A stretch of DNA of 12,923 nucleotides from Clostridia bacterium (GTDB lineage: Bacteria > Bacillota > Clostridia > Oscillospirales > Acutalibacteraceae): the NCBI GenBank assembly GCA_017519685.1, contig JAFWRV010000317.1:1-12923 (forward strand), given 5' to 3'. The notes beneath the pieces are model-generated. The model worked only from the letters and a program-made list of their open reading frames with translations, was not told where the DNA came from and did not search any database. This document shows positions 7,035 to 12,923 of this stretch, piece after piece (the stretch's first letter is position 1; every line of letters begins with the position of its first letter). A program made the translations under genes and the position numbers.

Positions 7035-7592
7035 ATGGATGAAAACTATGAAAATCCCGACCTCAGGACAAAACTGATTATAGCGGGGCTCGATGAGCTT
7101 GACACTCACGGAGTAACCGATTTTTCATTAAGACGCGTGGCATCGAAATGCGGAGTTTCCTGCGCCGCGCCGTACCGTCATTTCAAAAACAAGGATGAAC
7201 TGATTCTCGAAATAATCGGATATATCGTAAGCCGCTGGCAGCTGCTTGAAAAGCAGATTGAGGAGGTCTGCTCTGATTCTCTGCCGGAGCTGATTACCGA
7301 GCTTTCACTCGCGCTGATAAGATTCCGCGCGGCGAATCCCGAATTCCGCGCCGTGCTCCGTATGGACACGCGCGCGTTTGACGAAAAGCAGAGGACGGAC
7401 CTTTCGAAATTTACGGAACGGATACTTTATTACGCCGATAAATATTTTTCTCCTTACGGTGAAAAGACACTTGCCGGAAAAAAATTCATGCTGATTTCAA
7501 TGATATACGGAGCTGGCGAAATCAGCGACAGTTATGACGGCGAGTTTCCGCTTGAAACAGTACGCGCCTGTCTGGAGGAGCTTTTCGGATGA
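7035..7592 (+). CDS. TetR/AcrR-family transcriptional regulator
   Basis: This 185-residue protein has the TetR layout: an N-terminal helix-turn-helix (about residues 11-57) with a typical recognition segment SLRRVASKCGVSCAAPYRHF (31-50), followed by a variable helical ligand-binding domain of ordinary size. The family acts as dimeric repressors released by a small ligand. The ATG at 7035 is chosen because of its GGTGA ribosome site and its place about 28 nt after the predicted promoter; upstream in-frame codons lie in or before the promoter. The stop overlaps the exporter start (ATGA), so the two are co-translated. Twin palindromes at this promoter and at the aro promoter suggest it represses both. 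The ligand is unknown; an aromatic amino acid, chorismate-derived compound or exporter substrate are the obvious candidates. Confidence 0.9.
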   Translation: MDENYENPDLRTKLIIAGLDELDTHGVTDFSLRRVASKCGVSCAAPYRHFKNKDELILEIIGYIVSRWQLLEKQIEEVCSDSLPELITELSLALIRFRAANPEFRAVLRMDTRAFDEKQRTDLSKFTERILYYADKYFSPYGEKTLAGKKFMLISMIYGAGEISDSYDGEFPLETVRACLEELFG

Positions 7593-8494
7593 ACGGGACA
7601 AACAAAAAATCGGTTTTCTGTGTTCTGCTTTCGGGAATATTATGGGGACTGATTACGATTTTTATAAAACGCCTTTCAAAAGGCGGACTCGACGCGATGA
7701 ATATTTCGTTTATCCGTATGATTGTTTCCGCCCCTTTGTTTACGGCGTTTCTGCTGATAAAGGACCGCGAAAAAATGAAAATCAATCCTAAGGATATTCC
7801 TCTTTTTATCGGCACGGGAATAATCAGCGTCGTGCTTTTCAACTCCGCGTATTTTTACACAATGATTCATTCGCAGGCGTCAATAGCCGTTGTGCTGCTT
7901 TACACTTCGCCTGTTTTCATTATGATACTATCGGCAATTATATTCAGGGAAAAGATAACCCTGCGGAAAACCGCTGCTCTTATCCTGACTCTCTGCGGCT
8001 GCGTTTTTGTCGCCGGATTTATCGGGAACGGATATAAAATCACGCCACTGATTTTGCTGACGGGTCTCGGCTCGGGACTGTTTTACGGGCTTTATACGAT
8101 ATTCGGCAGGTTTGCGCTCAAAAAGTATGATACGCTGACCGTCAACGCCTATACTTTTATTTTCGGATTGATAGGGTCCGCCGCTGTGGGAAAACCTGTT
8201 CAGACCGTACGCGTTATCTCCGCCGAGCCGGAGCTGCTTTTATGGTGCGCCGGAATAGGAATATTCTGCACGATTCTTCCTTATTTCTTTTATACCAAAG
8301 GTCTTGAGGGACTTGACTCCGGCAAAGCGGCAATCATTGTCGCAGTTGAGCCGCTGGTCGGCTCCATGCTCGGGATGGCTGTTTATCACGAACCTCATAC
8401 TCCTCTGAAAATCGCGGGAATCGCGCTTATTCTCACGGCGATAGTTCTTCTTAATCTGCCCGGGAAAAAGCGGGAAACGGAGAATAAAATATAA
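7589..8494 (+). CDS. DMT-superfamily (EamA) transporter, probable exporter
   Basis: The 301-residue, strongly hydrophobic protein has about ten membrane segments arranged as two repeated EamA halves (roughly residues 9-139 and 152-292). The family-typical stretch SQASIAVVLLYTSPVF ends the first half, and LDSGKAAIIVAVEPLVGSMLG marks the equivalent place in the second. The C-terminus is short and basic. EamA proteins mostly export amino acids or other metabolites, and the aromatic amino acid exporter YddG belongs to the same superfamily. It is translationally coupled to the TetR gene and followed by a terminator, so tetR and the exporter form a two-gene operon. Export of an aromatic metabolite is inferred from the shared operators, not from the protein sequence. 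Confidence 0.92.
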   Translation: MNGTNKKSVFCVLLSGILWGLITIFIKRLSKGGLDAMNISFIRMIVSAPLFTAFLLIKDREKMKINPKDIPLFIGTGIISVVLFNSAYFYTMIHSQASIAVVLLYTSPVFIMILSAIIFREKITLRKTAALILTLCGCVFVAGFIGNGYKITPLILLTGLGSGLFYGLYTIFGRFALKKYDTLTVNAYTFIFGLIGSAAVGKPVQTVRVISAEPELLLWCAGIGIFCTILPYFFYTKGLEGLDSGKAAIIVAVEPLVGSMLGMAVYHEPHTPLKIAGIALILTAIVLLNLPGKKRETENKI

Positions 8495-8499
8495 TTACT

Positions 8500-8559
8500 G
8501 CCCGGAGGCGAACAGCATCTTTTCGTTGCTGTCTGCCGCCGGGCGGATTTTTGTTTTTT
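8500..8559 (+). terminator. Rho-independent terminator after the exporter gene
   Basis: Left arm 8500-8517 and right arm 8527-8544 pair at 15 of 18 positions, with GCCCGG/CCGGGC at the base, closing a 9-nt loop. They are followed by a T-rich tract (8548-8559). It starts 6 nt past the exporter stop codon and closes the tetR-exporter operon. Confidence 0.85.
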
Positions 8560-8819
8560 GCCGCATAATCATTACTCTAATCAGTTGAAAATGAATCGTT
8601 ATCGCGACTTATGACGTTTTCACGTTTGCTTGTCGGAAAAGGTCGCCAAATCTCATCGATACTGATTTCATTTTCAGTGCCTTGCAGTTTTCTTCAGGCA
8701 GATTTGGGCTCAGATGAGGCAAAAAGCGCAGGAATACTTTGTGTATTCCGAGCATTTTTAACAATATATGAGTTCAAATATGCCGAAGAAAACCTTGTTT
8801 CGAGTGATGATTACGCGGC
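8560..8819. repeat. ~260-bp element with terminal inverted repeats and nested palindromes (MITE-like or structured RNA)
   Basis: Terminal repeats 8560-8577 (GCCGCATAATCATTACTC) and 8802-8819 are inverted copies with 16 of 18 matches. Inside are two more inverted repeats. Arm A joins 8582-8604 to 8657-8680, including a perfect 10-bp block (8586-8595 with 8667-8676), continued by GCGAC/GTCGC (8604-8608 with 8642-8646). Arm B is a long hairpin joining 8687-8737 to 8743-8793, with GTTTTCTTC/GAAGAAAAC at its base and GGAATAC/GTATTCC at its tip. The sequence therefore folds into a three-way junction with almost no unpaired stretches. In arm B several mismatches are G-T (8707, 8708, 8716), which would be G-U pairs in a plus-strand RNA. 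I see no clear target-site duplication and no transposase. The 89-codon frame at 8611-8880 across it is not a credible gene. Confidence 0.75.
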
Positions 8820-8820
8820 T

Positions 8821-8862
8821 TATAATAAAACAGAACATGCCGTACAGATGTACGGCATGTTC
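8821..8862 (-). terminator. Terminator of the minus-strand xre gene
   Basis: A perfect 13-bp inverted repeat (8833-8845 with 8850-8862, loop AGAT) is followed on the minus strand by TGTTTTATTATA. It lies about 40 nt past the xre stop codon. On the plus strand there is no T-tract after the hairpin, so it acts for the minus strand. Confidence 0.8.
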
Positions 8863-8902
8863 CTGAGGAGTTATATATAGAGGGGGTAAGGAGATGTCTT
8901 AG

Positions 8903-9148
8903 TTATTTGATACCCAGAAGTTCGTTAACGCTGATGTCGAGAACTTCGGAAAGCGCTTTGAGTTCAAAATCGCTGACGCCTCTGATCTGACCTTCTATTT
9001 TTGAAAGGCCCGAAGCATTTATCTCGATTCCTTTAATCTGGAGTTTGGTAAGGAGATCGCATTGTTTCATATTGAGTTGCTTGCGTCTGGCTTCAATCTT
9101 TGCGCCGACGATGTTCATATCGCCGAGCTGCTGTTTTCTGATACGCAT
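8903..9148 (-). CDS. Small XRE/Cro-type helix-turn-helix regulator
   Basis: The 81-residue protein is essentially one Cro/C1-type DNA-binding domain. Helix 1 starts around NIVGAKIEARRKQLNM (12-27), the helix-turn-helix spans about 28-52 with SGLSKIEGQ (46-54), and the usual closing pattern LSEVLDISVNELLG (66-79) follows. There is no ligand-binding or peptidase domain. A longer frame begins at 9166, but GGGAGAGGT (9160-9152) sits immediately before the ATG at 9148 and would be inside the longer version, so 9148 is preferred. It is divergent from pncB and has its own promoter and terminator. Its target is unknown; autoregulation or control of pncB are possible from position only. Confidence 0.85.
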   Translation of the reverse strand: MRIRKQQLGDMNIVGAKIEARRKQLNMKQCDLLTKLQIKGIEINASGLSKIEGQIRGVSDFELKALSEVLDISVNELLGIK

Positions 9149-9190
9149 AATACCTCTCCCAATCATTAACTAGTTATTAAAATTTAGAAA

Positions 9191-9219
9191 ATAATAGCAT
9201 ACTATTCGGTTAAATGCAA
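9191..9219 (-). promoter_or_regulatory. Predicted promoter of the xre gene
   Basis: On the minus strand TTGCAT (9219-9214) and TATTAT (9196-9191) are spaced by 17 nt, with a TGC extension just before the -10. The start would fall near 9184, giving a leader of about 35 nt to the ATG at 9148. Confidence 0.65.
9193..9206. promoter_or_regulatory. Short palindrome overlapping the xre -10, possible operator
   Basis: AATAGCATACTATT has 5-bp arms around CATA and overlaps the -10 and spacer of the xre promoter. A second, perfect 10-bp palindrome, TAACTAGTTA, lies at 9167-9176 in the leader. Either could be an autoregulatory site for the XRE protein, but both are short and AT-rich, so chance is a real alternative. 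Confidence 0.3.
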
Positions 9220-9260
9220 GCATTTTTTGATTTTTAGCGTAAAAAAAATATTTTATTAAC

Positions 9261-9279
9261 ATTTCGGCAACTATTTCGG
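9261..9279 (+). repeat. Direct repeat ATTTCGG upstream of the pncB promoter
   Basis: ATTTCGG occurs at 9261-9267 and 9273-9279, 12 bp apart start to start and 29-47 bp upstream of the pncB -35. A third copy (9351-9357) merges with the ribosome site. Possibly an activator or repressor site; evidence is weak. Confidence 0.25.
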
Positions 9280-9307
9280 ATTGTTTACAAAAAATACCTT
9301 TTTATTA

Positions 9308-9336
9308 TTGAAAATAATGATATTATATTATAGAAT
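9308..9336 (+). promoter_or_regulatory. Predicted promoter of pncB
   Basis: TTGAAA (9308-9313) and TAGAAT (9331-9336) are separated by 17 nt in a very AT-rich stretch. The start would be near 9343, and CGGAGG (9355-9360) precedes the ATG at 9366 by 5 nt. The leader of about 23 nt leaves no room for a riboswitch. Confidence 0.55.
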
Positions 9337-9365
9337 GTTTAAGAATACTTATTTCGGAGGTTTCT

Positions 9366-10814
9366 ATGAGCAGGTTTGATGTTAAACGCAATTTGACAAT
9401 GCTGACGGACTTTTACGAGATTACAATGGCAAACGGTTATTTCAGAAGCGGATACCGTGAAACGATTGCCTATTTTGATATGTTTTTCAGAACGATTCCC
9501 GACAAGGGCGGCTTCGCCATTATGGCGGGAGTTGAGCAGCTTGTGGAATATCTGAAAAATCTGAAGTTCACAAAGGAAGACACGGATTATCTCAGAGGCA
9601 GGGGATTCGGAGAGGAATTTCTTTCCTATCTTGAGAATTTTCAATTCTGCTGCGATGTCTGGGCAATTCCCGAGGGAACTCCCATTTTCCCGGGAGAGCC
9701 GATTGTCAAAGTCCGCGGACCTGTTATCCAGGCGCAGTTCATAGAAACCATGATACTTCTCACGATTAACCATCAGAGTCTGATTGCCACAAAGGCAAAC
9801 CGTATAGTCAGAGCGGCTGACGGCAGAGCGGTAATGGAATTCGGCTCACGCCGCGCTCAGGGCTGGGACGGCGCGATTTACGGAGCCCGCGCCGCTTACA
9901 TCGGCGGCTGTATCGGAACGGCGTGCACAATCAGCGACGAGGCGTTCGGAACTCCGGCTCTCGGAACGATGGCTCATTCCTGGGTACAGCTTTTTGATAC
10001 CGAGCTCGACGCGTTCAAAGCGTACGCGAAAGAATATCCCGACGCGTGCACGCTGCTTGTTGACACCTATAATGTTCTTAAAAGCGGTATTCCCAATGCC
10101 ATAAAGACATTTGACGAAGTCCTGAAGCCTATGGGCAAGCGTCCCAAGGGAATAAGAATAGACAGCGGCGATATCACCTATCTTTCGAGAAAAGCAAGGA
10201 AGATGCTCGACGAGGCGGGATATCCCGACTGCACAATCTGCGCTTCAAACTCGCTTGATGAAATAATCATACGCGATATGCTGCTCCAGGGAGCGAAGAT
10301 AGATTCCTTCGGAGTCGGCGAACGTCTTATAACCTCATCCTCAAGCCCCGTTCTCGGCGGCGTTTACAAGCTTGTTGCCGTTGAAAAAGACGGAGAGGTA
10401 ATCCCCAAGATAAAGATAAGCGAAAATGTAACAAAGATAACGACACCCGGAAGCAAAAAGCTTTACCGCTTTTATGATAAATCCACAAACAAGGCGATAG
10501 CGGATCTTATCGCGTTTGCCGATGAGGTGATTGACGCGGGCAAGCCGTACACGCTGTTTGACCCGGTTTACACCTGGAAAAAGAAGACGGTCACCGATTT
10601 TGAGGTGAAGGAACTGCTGGAGCCGATTTTCGTCGCAGGAAAATGTGTCTATAAAGACAGGGATATAGAAGAAATCAAAAAATTCTGCGCAGATCAGGTC
10701 GAAACAATGTGGGACGAAGTTCTCAGATTTGAAAATCCCCACAATTATTATGTTGACCTGTCGCAGAAACTCTGGGATAAGAAAACACAGCTTATTGAAG
10801 AAAACAGGGGTTAA
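9366..10814 (+). CDS. pncB: Nicotinate phosphoribosyltransferase
   Basis: This enzyme joins nicotinate to PRPP to give nicotinate mononucleotide, with ATP use, in the NAD salvage (Preiss-Handler) pathway. The 482-residue protein matches the Firmicute-type family throughout. It starts with the conserved MLTDFYEITMANGY (12-25), then EFGSRRAQG (158-166) and GTMAHSWVQ (200-208) with the phospho-accepting His204, then LVDTYNVLKSG (231-241) and the PRPP/phosphate region IRIDSGD (263-269). GVGERLITS lies near 317-325. Length is normal and no frame damage is seen. The start is fixed by CGGAGG 5 nt upstream. The next gene begins 4 nt after its stop, so the two may be cotranscribed without an obvious functional link. 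Confidence 0.96.
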   Translation: MSRFDVKRNLTMLTDFYEITMANGYFRSGYRETIAYFDMFFRTIPDKGGFAIMAGVEQLVEYLKNLKFTKEDTDYLRGRGFGEEFLSYLENFQFCCDVWAIPEGTPIFPGEPIVKVRGPVIQAQFIETMILLTINHQSLIATKANRIVRAADGRAVMEFGSRRAQGWDGAIYGARAAYIGGCIGTACTISDEAFGTPALGTMAHSWVQLFDTELDAFKAYAKEYPDACTLLVDTYNVLKSGIPNAIKTFDEVLKPMGKRPKGIRIDSGDITYLSRKARKMLDEAGYPDCTICASNSLDEIIIRDMLLQGAKIDSFGVGERLITSSSSPVLGGVYKLVAVEKDGEVIPKIKISENVTKITTPGSKKLYRFYDKSTNKAIADLIAFADEVIDAGKPYTLFDPVYTWKKKTVTDFEVKELLEPIFVAGKCVYKDRDIEEIKKFCADQVETMWDEVLRFENPHNYYVDLSQKLWDKKTQLIEENRG

Positions 10815-10818
10815 TTAA

Positions 10819-12923
10819 ATGGAAAACAACAGTTTACAAAAGAAATCCGCGCTGAACAGATTTTTCGCCGGTAATTCATACTGCTGGCTTTCTGTTCTCT
10901 GCACCGCGGGACTGATGATGCTTGTTTACTACTGCTACAATCTTTTCCCGTTCGGAGAAACAACAATTCTCCGTATGGACCTCTACCATCAGTACGGTCC
11001 TCTGTTCGCTGAATTCTATGACAGAGTGACTCATCTCAAGAGCTTCATCTACTCATGGAACACCGGCCTCGGCTCCCCCTGGCTCGGCAATTATTTCAAC
11101 TATCTTTCAAGCCCCTCGTCGATAATTATGCTTATCCTCGGCCATTCAAATATGCCCGAGGCGATTGCGGGAATGATTCTCACCAAGGCGGCTCTTGCGG
11201 CGGGTTCATTTACCTACTATCTCAAAAAGTCGCAGGACAGGCACGATTTCTCAACAGCCGCTTTCGGTATTCTCTACGCGATGAGCGGATATTTCGTCGC
11301 TTATTACTGGAATGTAATGTGGATAGACGCGATGGTCTATTTCCCGCTTGTCATGTTCGGAATAGAGAGAATAATCAACCGCAGAAAGCCGTCTGTCTAT
11401 ATCGTTTTTCTTGCGCTTACTTTGCTCTCAAACTATTATATGGGATATATGACCTGCATTTTCTCCGTCATCTATTTCATAGTTTATTTCTTCTCAAACT
11501 ACGATTTCGGCTCAATGTCGGCGGACGCGGTTTACTATATTGACCACGACGGAAACAGAAAATTTGAGAGAAAAGAAAAAATCAAGGCAAACATCTTCCT
11601 GCGTTCCGGCTTCACTTTTGCTTTTTCGTCGGTCGCGGCTGCCTGCCTTGTCGCGTTTTCACTGATACCCACATTTATTATCCTGCGTTCCTGCTCGGCA
11701 ACATCCGGCTCAATGCCCCAGGAAATGAGAACCTATTTCACTATATTTGATTTCCTCGCGAATCATCTTGCCTCCCTTGAGCCGACAATCCGCAGCAGCG
11801 GCGAGGATGTGCTTCCGAATGTTTATTGCGGCATCGGCACGCTGATACTTGTTCCGCTTTATATTTTTTCAAAGAGAATCACGCTCAAGGAAAAAATCGC
11901 CGGAGTCTTCACTCTCGGTCTGCTTTTCTTCAGCTTCAATGTAAACTATCTCAATTTCATCTGGCACGGCTTTCATTTCCCGAATGACCTGCCTTACAGA
12001 TTCTCGTTTATGTATTGCTTCCTGCTGCTTGTCATGGCGTATAAAGCATACAGGAATCTTAACGAATACACCGGAAAACAGCTTCTCGGAGTCGGCGTTG
12101 CCGTTGTGATGGCAGTCGTTATCATCCAGAAGACGGGCTCAAAGAATGTCAGCGATACCACGGTGCTTCTCAGCGTTATCTTCGCGGTGACATACTGTCT
12201 GATATTCTATCTCCTCAAGGACATCAGAAAGCAGAAATCCGCGGTGTCGGTCATCCTTCTCTGCTGTGTCATAGCGGAGATTGCATGCGCCAATACCGAT
12301 AACTATTCGATGACACAGATCAAGAGCACATTCACATCGGATTACGGCACATTCAGGACAATCAAGGACCGTCTTGACGAAAAGGAAAAAGGCGACACGA
12401 GCTACCGTATGGAGCTGACCTACAACCGCGCGAGAATGGATCCCGCCTGGTTCGGTTATAACGGTGTTTCAACCTTCTCCTCGATGGCATACGAAAAAAT
12501 GAGCAACATGCAGAGCAACCTCGGCATGTATTCAAACTATATAAACAGCTATACCTATTATGTCCAGACTCCCGTTTACAATATGATGAACTCCATCAAA
12601 TATATTGTGGACAACGATCCTCAGGTTACGGTTGACGACGATTTCTTCACCGAAGTCACATCCGAGGATAATTTCACCGCTTATAAGAGCGATTACTGGC
12701 TCCCGATAGCGTTCAATGTTGACAGCGCAATGAAGGACTGGTATTCCGGATATACTAATCCGTTCTCCGTTCAGGGCGACTGGTTTGAGCTTGCGACGGG
12801 TGTCGGCGGCGTCTTTGAAAAGATGGATATAGCGGATATTTCCTATTTCAATATCGCTGAGATAGACACCGGATTTGATACCGGCGATATTTACTTCAGC
12901 AAGATCGGCGCGGGAACGGCTGA
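10819..12923 (+). CDS. YfhO-family multi-spanning membrane protein, 3' end missing
   Basis: The frame is open from the ATG at 10819 to the window edge (701 codons visible), so it is truncated by the window, not by a stop. A short basic N-terminus leads into the first membrane helix (about residues 22-42). The loop MDLYHQYGPLFAEFYD (53-68) and SWNTGLGSPWLGNYFNYLSSP (about 80-100) follow; these are typical of the YfhO family. Roughly a dozen hydrophobic segments run to about residue 490. The rest is a large soluble, probably extracellular, domain rich in Tyr, Asn and Asp. YfhO proteins resemble GT-C-type glycosyltransferases, and B. subtilis YfhO has been linked to glycosylation of lipoteichoic acid, so a role in cell-envelope sugar decoration is likely but the substrate is unknown. 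A modest AGGGG ribosome site lies 8 nt upstream. Confidence 0.9.
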   Translation, partial: MENNSLQKKSALNRFFAGNSYCWLSVLCTAGLMMLVYYCYNLFPFGETTILRMDLYHQYGPLFAEFYDRVTHLKSFIYSWNTGLGSPWLGNYFNYLSSPSSIIMLILGHSNMPEAIAGMILTKAALAAGSFTYYLKKSQDRHDFSTAAFGILYAMSGYFVAYYWNVMWIDAMVYFPLVMFGIERIINRRKPSVYIVFLALTLLSNYYMGYMTCIFSVIYFIVYFFSNYDFGSMSADAVYYIDHDGNRKFERKEKIKANIFLRSGFTFAFSSVAAACLVAFSLIPTFIILRSCSATSGSMPQEMRTYFTIFDFLANHLASLEPTIRSSGEDVLPNVYCGIGTLILVPLYIFSKRITLKEKIAGVFTLGLLFFSFNVNYLNFIWHGFHFPNDLPYRFSFMYCFLLLVMAYKAYRNLNEYTGKQLLGVGVAVVMAVVIIQKTGSKNVSDTTVLLSVIFAVTYCLIFYLLKDIRKQKSAVSVILLCCVIAEIACANTDNYSMTQIKSTFTSDYGTFRTIKDRLDEKEKGDTSYRMELTYNRARMDPAWFGYNGVSTFSSMAYEKMSNMQSNLGMYSNYINSYTYYVQTPVYNMMNSIKYIVDNDPQVTVDDDFFTEVTSEDNFTAYKSDYWLPIAFNVDSAMKDWYSGYTNPFSVQGDWFELATGVGGVFEKMDIADISYFNIAEIDTGFDTGDIYFSKIGAGTA

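Noticed and set aside
8611-8880. An 89-codon plus-strand frame in the gap between the exporter and the xre gene
   Set aside because: It lies across the inverted-repeat element and the xre terminator hairpin, has no ribosome site, and its translation reflects these palindromes and shows no recognisable domain.
8863-8902. AAGGAG followed by ATG at about 8888-8896, resembling a gene start
   Set aside because: The frame ends after two codons (ATG TCT TAG), so no peptide of note is encoded.
9149-9166. The upstream ATG at 9166 for the xre gene
   Set aside because: The best ribosome site (9160-9152) lies between it and the ATG at 9148, which therefore is the likelier start.
9220-9365. A riboswitch or NiaR-type site controlling pncB
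   Set aside because: The leader is about 23 nt, and I could not find a convincing palindromic niacin-repressor site in the AT-rich promoter region.
11055-11543. A 162-codon plus-strand frame inside the YfhO-family gene
   Set aside because: It is in a different frame from the membrane protein, which reads openly through the whole region with family motifs and membrane helices.

Overview
The window looks like chromosomal DNA from a low-to-middle GC member of the Bacillota, most likely class Clostridia (a gut-type relative of Oscillospirales or Lachnospirales). This is inferred from GGAGG-type ribosome binding sites at nearly every start, AT-rich intergenic regions with near-consensus -35/-10 promoters, a Firmicute-style DAHP synthase, a type II dehydroquinase, and YfhO and nicotinate phosphoribosyltransferase genes. 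No gene names the species.

Positions 1-6876 hold one tightly packed minus-strand operon. In transcription order it encodes chorismate mutase, AroB, AroC, a fused AroE-AroK protein, AroQ (type II dehydroquinase), AroA, TyrA and DAHP synthase, which is cut by the window edge. All seven shikimate-pathway steps to chorismate are present, plus the two steps that commit chorismate to tyrosine. Only an aminotransferase is missing for tyrosine. Genes overlap or nearly touch throughout, and three junctions share the same 11-nt overlap design.

A 158-bp divergent regulatory region (6877-7034) separates the operon from a plus-strand pair: a TetR-family regulator and a DMT/EamA-type exporter, joined by an ATGA overlap. 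Two near-identical 19-bp palindromes lie in this region. One covers the predicted start of aro transcription and the other covers the -10 of the tetR promoter. The simplest reading is that this TetR protein represses both its own exporter operon and the whole aromatic pathway, probably in response to a pathway-related small molecule. I regard this as the most interesting predicted system in the window.

Positions 8495-8902 carry no convincing gene. They contain the exporter terminator, then a ~260-bp element (8560-8819) bounded by 18-bp inverted repeats and filled by two further inverted repeats, so that the whole folds as a three-way junction. It is either a MITE-like repeat or a structured RNA. 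A second hairpin (8833-8862) terminates the minus-strand xre gene.

Positions 8903-9365 carry a small XRE/Cro-type regulator (minus) and a divergent promoter region. The plus strand then has nicotinate phosphoribosyltransferase (pncB, NAD salvage) and, 4 nt later, a large YfhO-family multi-spanning membrane protein that runs off the right edge.
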